A stretch of 21,741 bases of DNA from Brevibacillus sp. (GTDB lineage: Bacteria; Bacillota; Bacilli; Brevibacillales; Brevibacillaceae), in contig JARDZO010000061.1 in assembly GCA_029240815.1 (NCBI GenBank), forward strand, positions 1-21,741, in the 5' to 3' direction. The notes under the pieces are model-generated. The model had not been told where the DNA came from and ran no database searches. It saw only the letters and a program-made list of their open reading frames with translations. Shown in pieces: positions 15,040 to 21,741 of this stretch. Each line of letters opens with the position of its first letter. Position 1 is the first letter of the stretch. Position numbers and translations under genes: made by a program.

Positions 15040-15753
15040 TTATTTCGCATCATGAAAAATGATCCCGAGACTATACCTTGTCCCAGATGTGATCGTGCTT
15101 ACTCCGTGGCGAAGTGTGGTCTTGTAATATCCGCGCGTACCTGCCACCGGTCTGTGTTGGGTAGGGAAGATCAGCCCCGCTCCCTGTTCGAGCGCCAGGG
15201 CATGACCTCTGCTCTGCGCACGCGGCCTTTGCTCCATGAGCAAGAACTCTCCTCCTGTATAATCCTTTTCTTTTTGGTTTAAAACGAATACGACCTGAAA
15301 CGGGAAGAACACGTCGCCGTACAAATCCTGGTGAAGACAGTTGTAACCACCAGCTTCGTACTTTAAGATCAGCGGGGTCGGACGTGATTGTCCGTGCTGA
15401 TGGCAATGATCGAGAAATTCAGACAGGGAAGAAGGATAAATGGCATCCCGGCCGAGCTGATCCAGCCAACGATTCGCCGCTGTGGCCAGTTGTGGATAGA
15501 ATCCTTCGCGCAGCTCCTGCAGCACCCCCGGCAAAGGCGCCTGGTAGTATTGATATTCTCCAATTCCGAAGCGATATCTGGCCATATTGATCGTGTTGCG
15601 AAAAAGAGACGGCTGTTCATACGTCTCTATCATTTTCCGGCATTCCTCGGCGTCTAGCAAGGGCGGCAGTACTGCATACCCTTGTTCGTCCAGCATTTGC
15701 TGCAGATTTTCCCAGTCGAGTGCGGCTATTCGATCCATCATACACTCAGGCAC
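15040..15753 (-). CDS. 2-oxoglutarate/Fe(II)-dependent oxygenase linked to ada/ogt
   Basis: Predicted non-haem iron oxygenase, 237 residues. The jelly-roll metal triad is visible: His141-x-Asp143 (CLHQDLYG) and His216 (TLRHGVST), with Arg226 ten residues later as the likely 2-oxoglutarate ligand. The conserved run YEAGGYNCLHQD, then GGEFLLMEQRPR and GYYKTTLRHG, recalls the uncharacterised COG3826-type proteins that I remember as neighbours of ada and alkylation-repair genes; this was not searched. It is not AlkB by length or motif spacing. GTG 15753 has GAGGGGG seven bases upstream and overlaps the ogt stop by eight bases; ATG 15741 is an alternative. Coupling to ogt points to a role in the alkylation response, possibly demethylation, but the substrate is unknown. 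Confidence 0.83.
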   Translation of the reverse strand: MPECMMDRIAALDWENLQQMLDEQGYAVLPPLLDAEECRKMIETYEQPSLFRNTINMARYRFGIGEYQYYQAPLPGVLQELREGFYPQLATAANRWLDQLGRDAIYPSSLSEFLDHCHQHGQSRPTPLILKYEAGGYNCLHQDLYGDVFFPFQVVFVLNQKEKDYTGGEFLLMEQRPRAQSRGHALALEQGAGLIFPTQHRPVAGTRGYYKTTLRHGVSTITSGTRYSLGIIFHDAK

Positions 15754-16294
15754 GCAACGGCCCCCTCTGGGCAGGCGTCTCTACCTGTTCGATCTGCAGC
15801 AGGACTTCTTTCATTTCCATCCCGCCTCGATAGCCAGTCAGCGCACCATTTTTTCCAATCACCCGATGGCACGGCACTGCAATCAATACGGGATTGGCTC
15901 CGATCGCTGCTCCGACCGCACGAACTGCTGCAGGCCTTTGAATCTGCGTTGCGATTTCGGAGTAAGTCCGCGTCTGCCCAAAGGGAATCTGGCAAAGAGC
16001 TTCCCAGACAGCGAGCTGAAAAGGTGTACCCTGAATATCGAGAGGAAGGGCAAAGCTATCTTTCTCCCCGCGAAGGTATTCAATCAGCGACGCAACATAC
16101 GTCTGCAGCCTCTCATCGTCCCGTACCAGCGTGCTGCCAGGGAACCGCTGTCTGGCCCAATGAGCCAGTTCGTCCCACGGCCTATCCTGGGATCCGACGA
16201 AGCATAGGCCACGCGAGGTCGCTGCCAGGTACAGACTCCAGCCTTCATAGCTCAGCCATGTCCAATATAATTCTGTTTTCTTTTCATTTTTCAT
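15746..16294 (-). CDS. ogt: O6-methylguanine-DNA methyltransferase (Ogt/AdaB)
   Basis: Suicide repair protein that transfers the alkyl group from O6-alkylguanine to its own cysteine. 182 residues from ATG 16294, which has GGAGG nine bases upstream; a TTG two codons earlier would sit only three bases from that site. The active site PCHRV (Cys142) is intact, with the Asn hinge in GANP (Asn134) and the Arg finger in AVRAVGAA (Arg125). The DNA-binding helix region is FQLAVWEALCQIPFGQTRTYSEIA. The N-terminal domain is shorter and divergent, as usual. The start overlaps the adaA end by 11 bases and the stop overlaps the oxygenase start, so the three genes are translationally linked. It corresponds to AdaB of Bacillus subtilis. 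Confidence 0.93.
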   Translation of the reverse strand: MKNEKKTELYWTWLSYEGWSLYLAATSRGLCFVGSQDRPWDELAHWARQRFPGSTLVRDDERLQTYVASLIEYLRGEKDSFALPLDIQGTPFQLAVWEALCQIPFGQTRTYSEIATQIQRPAAVRAVGAAIGANPVLIAVPCHRVIGKNGALTGYRGGMEMKEVLLQIEQVETPAQRGPLRA

Positions 16295-16889
16295 GAACAA
16301 ACACCTCCGCAGACGGTAGATTATGAGTAAATTGGCGATACTCTGTAGGGGTACGCCCTGTCATTTTTTTGAATAGAGTCATGAAATAAGGCGTGTTTTG
16401 CATGCCTACCGACGAGGCAATTTCTGCAATCGAATGGTCTGAATGAACGAGCAGCTCCTGCGCTGCTTGGATCCTCGTTTGCTGCACGTACTCCACTGGA
16501 GTGACACCCATGATCCGTTTGAAGGTGCGATGCAAATGGTACGGACTGCCGTGGCATTCATCTGCCAAGCTCTCGAGCGTCAGCCTTTCCCGGAAATGCT
16601 CGTCGATGTACTGGGTGATTTGTTCCACCCACTCCCGGTCAGGCAAGCGTTGCCCTGTCGGCTTGCATCGTTTACATGGACGAAATTTGGCGGTAAGAGC
16701 TTGCTGCGCATTGGAGAATATACGCACATTTTCCTTATTCGGTGCTTTCGATTTGCAAGACGGCCTGCAAAATATTCGAGTAGTCTTAACCGCGTAGAAG
16801 AAGCTCGCATCATACGAAGCATCATTGCGGATAATCGCCTGCCATTTTTCATCCGTCAGCTGTTCTTGATTGGAGCCTGCTGTTTCCAT
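16284..16889 (-). CDS. adaA: AdaA-type methylphosphotriester methyltransferase / AraC-family activator
   Basis: Sensor of DNA methylation that takes a methyl group from phosphotriesters onto a zinc-bound cysteine and then activates repair genes. 201 residues from ATG 16889, with GGAGG (minus strand, opposite 16900-16904) upstream; AdaA of B. subtilis is about 211. The zinc centre has Cys41, Cys45, Cys72 and Cys75 (FCRPSCKSKAPNKENVRIF, then FRPCKRC); Cys41 is the likely methyl acceptor. Residues about 85-190 hold two AraC-type helix-turn-helices (LESLADECHGSPYHLHRTFK and IAEIASSVGMQNTPYFMTLFK). It heads the adaA-ogt-oxygenase-radical SAM transcript and probably activates it and perhaps the divergent nfo gene. 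Confidence 0.93.
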   Translation of the reverse strand: METAGSNQEQLTDEKWQAIIRNDASYDASFFYAVKTTRIFCRPSCKSKAPNKENVRIFSNAQQALTAKFRPCKRCKPTGQRLPDREWVEQITQYIDEHFRERLTLESLADECHGSPYHLHRTFKRIMGVTPVEYVQQTRIQAAQELLVHSDHSIAEIASSVGMQNTPYFMTLFKKMTGRTPTEYRQFTHNLPSAEVFVHEK

Positions 16890-16910
16890 TTCCACTTCAC
16901 CTCCACCGTC

Positions 16911-16961
16911 AGTATACCCCCTCCAAAGGCGTTCTGTACTCATTCTCGAATAGGTTAGCAA
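16911..16961 (-). promoter_or_regulatory. possible adaA promoter region
   Basis: Two weak options are visible on the minus strand. One is TATACT (opposite 16911-16916), a good -10 without a recognisable -35, as expected of an activator-dependent promoter; it would leave almost no leader before the ribosome site. The other is TTGCTA (opposite 16956-16961), then 17 bases, then TACAGA (opposite 16933-16938). I cannot choose between them. Confidence 0.3.
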
Positions 16962-17090
16962 GATATCGAAGCTGTGCAGGCATGTCCGCGAATGCCTTCC
17001 TGATGGACTAATTGGGAATCTTACGCTATTTTATTTAGGAGACAATATTTAGCTTTTCGCCCTACCAGAAAAGAGAGGAATGATTGCTGG

Positions 17091-18209
17091 ATGGTAAAGA
17101 TCGGATCGCACGTATCGTTCTCTGGCAAAGGACTGCTGAATGCAGCGGAAGAAGCTGTCGCTTACGGCTCGAGCACGTTCATGGTTTATACAGGAGCCCC
17201 GCAAAATACGCGGCGCAAGCCCATTGAAGATCAGTTCATCGAGGAAGGCAAAACCGTGATGGACAAGCACGGCATGGATGAAATCGTCGTCCACGCACCG
17301 TACATCGTGAATCTGGGCTCCTACAAGGATGACACCTACGAGCTCGCAGTCAATTTCTTGCAGGAGGAAATTCGCCGGACGAACTATCTGGGAGTAAAGA
17401 ACATCGTACTCCACCCGGGTGCCTTCACAGATAAAGATGCAGAATTCGGCATCGCGCGCATCGCAGAAGGCTTGAATGAAGTACTCAGTGGGATCAAGGA
17501 TACAGATGTCAACATTGCCCTGGAAACGATGGCCGGTAAAGGGACAGAAATCGGCCGCAGCTTTGAAGAGCTGGCAGCGATCATGGAAAAAGTAGAGGAC
17601 AACCAGAGACTCAAAGTATGTATGGACACCTGCCATATTCACGATGCCGGCTATGATGTCGTCAACGATTTCGATGGAGTACTCGACCAATTTGACCGGG
17701 TGATCGGTCTGGATCGACTCTCGGTCGTCCACTTGAATGACAGCAAAAACTTCCGCGGGGCAGGCAAAGACCGTCATGCACCTGTGGGAGCTGGGCTAAT
17801 CGGTTTTGACGCAATGAAATACATTGTAGAACACGAAAAGATTCGTCACCTGCCGCTCATACTGGAAACCCCGTGGATATCCAAGGAAAAAGGCAATGAA
17901 CGCCCCATGTACGAAGCTGAAATAGCGCTGCTGCGAGGAAAAGCAGAAGAGCGTTTCGGCAGTGATTTCCTCGATCATGTCGAGCGAATCGAATTCTTCT
18001 TTCACAAGCAAGAAGTCGACCGTCGAGACTTTATCGTACACACGTGGGAGCTCCTGAAAAACGATGCCAAAGCCAAAAAGGCAGATGGCCGGGAACCAAT
18101 GGAACGCCTGTACGATATGATCGTAAACGCCAGATTATTTGAGGATCTCTCCGAAGAAGAAATCAACAAGCGCATGATTGCGTGGTTCGCGGGAAAAGCA
18201 GCTTTTTAG
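17091..18209 (+). CDS. nfo: endonuclease IV (AP endonuclease) with C-terminal extension
   Basis: Cleaves DNA 5' of abasic sites in base-excision repair. 372 residues from ATG 17091, with AGAGGA eleven bases upstream. All nine metal ligands of the trinuclear zinc site are identifiable: His68 (VVHAPY), His108 (VLHPGA), Glu145 (ALETMAG), Asp179 and His182 ([10 protein letters not shown]), His214 (VVHLNDSK), Asp227 and His229 (DRHAPVG), and Glu259 (LETPW). The usual enzyme is about 280-300 residues and ends soon after the last glutamate helix. Here some 75 further residues follow (about 298-372), charged and helical with no motif I know. It diverges from adaA, completing a repair island, and is followed by a strong terminator. 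Confidence 0.93.
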   Translation: MVKIGSHVSFSGKGLLNAAEEAVAYGSSTFMVYTGAPQNTRRKPIEDQFIEEGKTVMDKHGMDEIVVHAPYIVNLGSYKDDTYELAVNFLQEEIRRTNYLGVKNIVLHPGAFTDKDAEFGIARIAEGLNEVLSGIKDTDVNIALETMAGKGTEIGRSFEELAAIMEKVEDNQRLKVCMDTCHIHDAGYDVVNDFDGVLDQFDRVIGLDRLSVVHLNDSKNFRGAGKDRHAPVGAGLIGFDAMKYIVEHEKIRHLPLILETPWISKEKGNERPMYEAEIALLRGKAEERFGSDFLDHVERIEFFFHKQEVDRRDFIVHTWELLKNDAKAKKADGREPMERLYDMIVNARLFEDLSEEEINKRMIAWFAGKAAF

Positions 18210-18230
18210 GACCTTGATCTTATGTACATG

Positions 18231-18266
18231 AAAAACGAGGTTGCTCTCAGGCAGCCTCGTTTTTTC
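18231..18266. terminator. bidirectional Rho-independent terminator between nfo and gmd
   Basis: ACGAGGTTGC (18235-18244) pairs with GCAGCCTCGT (18251-18260) with one wobble pair and a six-base loop. It has A5 on the left and T6 on the right, so it can stop both the nfo transcript and the converging gmd transcript. Confidence 0.9.
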
Positions 18267-18276
18267 GTCTTCGTCA

Positions 18277-19416
<1,140 letters not shown>

Positions 19417-21153
19417 ATGAACGATTGGAAAAAGGCGTATGCCAAATGGCGGAACTGTCCCGATCTAGACCATGAACTGCGTAAACAGCTCGACTTGCTC
19501 GAAGACGACGAGCAGGCACTAGAGGATCACTTTTACAAGACCATCGAATTTGGAACGGGAGGAATGCGTGGTGAGCTGGGACCCGGGATCAACCGGATGA
19601 ACGTGTATACGGTACGAAAAGCAACAGAGGGCCTCGCCTTTTTCGTATCCGAGCATGGAGATCAGGCCAAGGTTGCGGGGGTTGCCATCGCGTACGACTC
19701 GCGCCACAAATCGCCCGAGTTTGCAAGAGAAGCAGCATCCGTTCTCGGGAAACACGGCATCCGCGTCTATCTGTTTGACCGTCTCTTTCCCACCCCACTG
19801 CTCTCTTATGCCGTTCGAAGGCTCGGAGCTTTTGCTGGCATCGTGATCACCGCGAGCCACAACCCTCCCGAATACAACGGCTACAAAGTCTATGGTGCTG
19901 ATGGAGGACAAATCACACCACCGTCCGCAAAGCGACTGCTGCAAGCTATCAACCAGGCAGGAGACGAATTGCAGATCCAAACCGCAGATGCACAGGAACT
20001 GCAGACAAACGGCACACTCCAACTGATCGGTGACGACCTCCTGCTAGCTTATTTGGAAAAGGCGCATGAGCTTCGTATTCACCACGACATGACCGAAACT
20101 ACCAGAGACAATGTCCGGATCGTCTTTACCCCTCTACACGGCACGACAGGCGAGGCGATCACAAAAGGCCTTGAGTCCTTCGGCTATTCACACGTGACAC
20201 TCGTTTCAGAACAGGCATTACCCGATCCCGACTTTCCTACGGTCGACTCTCCCAATCCCGAGGAGCCTGCAGCGTTTGCGCACTCCATCCCCTATGCAAC
20301 GGAGCAGGATGCGGATTTGATCATGGGAACGGATCCCGATGGTGACCGTCTCGGTGTCGTGGTGAAAGATCATTCCGGAGAGTACGTGGCATTAACCGGC
20401 AACCAGGTAGGGGCGCTTTTGCTCGATGATCTGCTTTTCCAAAAACAATCCAGAGGAACACTTCCTGCAAATGGAATCGTCATGAAAACCATCGTGACGT
20501 CGGAATTGGGCAGAGCCATTGCTACTCATTACGGCATTGCTACGGAAGACACGCTGACCGGCTTTAAATACATCGGGGAAAAAATGACGGAGTATGAAAA
20601 GACAGGCGAATACGTCTTTCAATTTGGGTACGAAGAGAGCTACGGGTTTTTGATCGGCGATTTTGTCCGCGATAAGGATGCGGTGCAAGCAGCGCTGCTC
20701 CTGGCTGATCTGTGTGCCTACCATAAGGCATGCGGCAGAAGTTTGCTTGACGCGCTGACGAATATCTGGTCTCGCTTTGGCTTTTATCAGGAGGGCCTGT
20801 ATTCCGTGACGCTGAAAGGCAAAGACGGGATGGAAAAGATGTCGGCAATCATGTCCGACCTTCGCAGCCATCCCATCAAGCAGCTTCCCTCTGGAACCAT
20901 CATGGCAATAGAAGATTATTGGCAACAGACACGTGTAGATAGCATCAGCGGTGCGCTGACACCACTGATGCTGCCCTCATCCGATGCAATCAAGTACGTT
21001 CTGGACGATGGCTCCTGGTTTTGCATCCGTCCTTCGGGAACCGAGCCCAAAATCAAGCTTTACCTGGGCGTAAAGGGAGATTCTCTCGCAGCCAGTGAGC
21101 AAAGGCTTTCCTTGCTGAGAGAGTCTGTCGTCCGTCAACTCGGACTCACATGA
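19417..21153 (+). CDS. pgcA: phosphoglucomutase/phosphomannomutase PgcA-type
   Basis: Interconverts hexose 6-phosphate and 1-phosphate, feeding UDP-glucose and GDP-mannose routes. 578 residues, close to the ~581 of B. subtilis PgcA. ATG 19417 has AAGGGAGA six bases upstream; the frame is open 12 codons earlier without a ribosome site. Alpha-D-phosphohexomutase features in order: FGTGGMRGELGPG (45-57), active-site phosphoserine Ser147 in TASHNP with NGYKVY following, metal-binding loop GTDPDGDRLG, sugar-specificity loop GYEESYGFLIG, and C-terminal phosphate-binding RPSGTEPKIKLYL. Divergent from gmd, consistent with nucleotide-sugar supply. Its stop is one base from the stop codon of the convergent methyltransferase-like gene. 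Confidence 0.94.
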   Translation: MNDWKKAYAKWRNCPDLDHELRKQLDLLEDDEQALEDHFYKTIEFGTGGMRGELGPGINRMNVYTVRKATEGLAFFVSEHGDQAKVAGVAIAYDSRHKSPEFAREAASVLGKHGIRVYLFDRLFPTPLLSYAVRRLGAFAGIVITASHNPPEYNGYKVYGADGGQITPPSAKRLLQAINQAGDELQIQTADAQELQTNGTLQLIGDDLLLAYLEKAHELRIHHDMTETTRDNVRIVFTPLHGTTGEAITKGLESFGYSHVTLVSEQALPDPDFPTVDSPNPEEPAAFAHSIPYATEQDADLIMGTDPDGDRLGVVVKDHSGEYVALTGNQVGALLLDDLLFQKQSRGTLPANGIVMKTIVTSELGRAIATHYGIATEDTLTGFKYIGEKMTEYEKTGEYVFQFGYEESYGFLIGDFVRDKDAVQAALLLADLCAYHKACGRSLLDALTNIWSRFGFYQEGLYSVTLKGKDGMEKMSAIMSDLRSHPIKQLPSGTIMAIEDYWQQTRVDSISGALTPLMLPSSDAIKYVLDDGSWFCIRPSGTEPKIKLYLGVKGDSLAASEQRLSLLRESVVRQLGLT

Positions 21154-21154
21154 A

Positions 21155-21741
21155 CTAGATTTGCAAATGAGGACCGCTCCGTCGAGGGTGCCCTCCCTCG
21201 ACGGGTCCATAAGAGGGTGGATGATAAGCGTGCTCCGGCGTTAATTCCTCAAACCTGCTTGCATTCAGCAGATTATGACGGATAAAGAAGGCGTTGACCC
21301 CTCGTGTATCCGTCCCGATCAGGGCATACCCGAGCTGCTTGCCTAGCCCAGCCAAAGAAGTCAGACTTGCCCCATAGTGTGTAGTACCGTCCCAAGAAAA
21401 GTTCGGATCGTACACAACTACCATTTTTTGCGGGGGCGGAAAAGCAGCATTGTATTCGATCACGACGACTCGTGGCTTCCATTCCGATAAGGCTTGCCAT
21501 ACCCAATAATCAATTCCGTCGATGTCAATGGAGAGGAAATCAAACTCCACAGGAATTTGATTCGTGCGGAAAATGGAAGCGATGTTCTCCTTCGTGACGC
21601 GTACATGGCGAAGGGAAAGTCCCGGAACTTGCGCATAATTCATCGCCAACTGCTGAAAATGATGGGGGTCTGCTTCGATCATTAAGCCTGACCAGCCGTG
21701 ATGAGCTAGGAGATTTCGGGTCATGCATTCCAGACCAGTAG
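21155..21741 (-). CDS. partial methyltransferase-like protein (FkbM-like fold), 5' end beyond window
   Basis: The reading frame is open through the window edge without a stop, and the earliest visible ATG (21724) lies inside what looks like conserved sequence (ECMTRNLLAHHGWSGLMIEAD). The true start is therefore outside. Visible part about 195 residues. GWSGLMIEAD resembles the SAM-binding second strand of FkbM-type methyltransferases, and FDFLSIDIDGIDYWVWQAL, then PRVVVIEYN, resembles their core strand. The C-terminal YDPNFSWDGTTHYGASL and NAFFIRHNLL are conserved-looking but unknown to me. Possible role in sugar or polysaccharide methylation given gmd and pgcA nearby, which is only inference. 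A strong hairpin lies within the last codons. Confidence 0.6.
   Translation of the reverse strand, partial: TGLECMTRNLLAHHGWSGLMIEADPHHFQQLAMNYAQVPGLSLRHVRVTKENIASIFRTNQIPVEFDFLSIDIDGIDYWVWQALSEWKPRVVVIEYNAAFPPPQKMVVVYDPNFSWDGTTHYGASLTSLAGLGKQLGYALIGTDTRGVNAFFIRHNLLNASRFEELTPEHAYHPPSYGPVEGGHPRRSGPHLQI
21171..21208. other. strong hairpin inside the 3' end of the methyltransferase-like gene
   Basis: CCGTCGAGGG (21179-21188) pairs perfectly with CCCTCGACGG (21195-21204) around a six-base loop, with an outer GGAC/GTCC pairing and a four-base bulge. It starts 17 bases after the pgcA stop codon. There is no T-run on either strand, so it is not a classical terminator, but it may mark the 3' end of the pgcA message or be cleaved or protected there. 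Confidence 0.6.

Noticed and set aside
17049..17777. 242-codon minus-strand open frame opposite nfo
   Set aside because: Antisense to endonuclease IV with all ligands intact; no ribosome site or family features.

Overview
The window looks like chromosomal DNA of a Gram-positive, spore-forming bacillus. A Brevibacillus-type member of the Paenibacillaceae is my best guess. This is inference from gene content (PgcA-type phosphoglucomutase, SodF-type SOD, AdaA/Ogt pair, PepV dipeptidase, DUF3899 protein), AGGAGG-like ribosome sites and moderate G+C. No database search was possible. I see no rRNA, tRNA, CRISPR array, prophage or insertion sequence. Gene density is high and no gene-free stretch exceeds 300 bases.

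Layout. (1) 1-3600: an Fe/Mn superoxide dismutase with an N-terminal helical extension (TTG start), a convergent PhzF-family gene, a divergent LysR regulator and a small DUF3899 membrane protein. (2) 3618-14000, all on the minus strand: a peptide uptake and degradation cluster in transcription order asparaginase, oppA, sigma-54 activator, pepV-like dipeptidase, oppB, oppC, oppD, oppF. A near-consensus sigma-54 (-24/-12) promoter lies 51 bases upstream of the asparaginase start. A perfect 7-bp-arm inverted repeat lies about 95 bases further upstream and is the natural candidate enhancer for the activator encoded inside the cluster. (3) 14187-18209: a DNA-repair island. On the minus strand it holds adaA, ogt, a 2OG-Fe(II) oxygenase and a spore-photoproduct-lyase-family radical SAM protein. 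Diverging from it is nfo (endonuclease IV), which carries an extra C-terminal region. (4) 18277-21741: sugar-nucleotide genes. gmd (GDP-mannose 4,6-dehydratase) diverges from pgcA (phosphoglucomutase/phosphomannomutase), and a partial methyltransferase-like gene converges on pgcA with one base between the stop codons.

How the genes work together (inference): the sigma-54 cluster would import oligo- or dipeptides (OppABCDF), cleave them in the cytosol (PepV) and deamidate asparagine (asparaginase), under a ligand-sensing activator with a PrpR-like N-terminus. The repair island would sense and remove alkyl damage (AdaA, Ogt), with an oxygenase and a radical SAM enzyme in the same transcript and an AP endonuclease facing away. 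pgcA and gmd lie on the route towards nucleotide sugars for surface polysaccharide.
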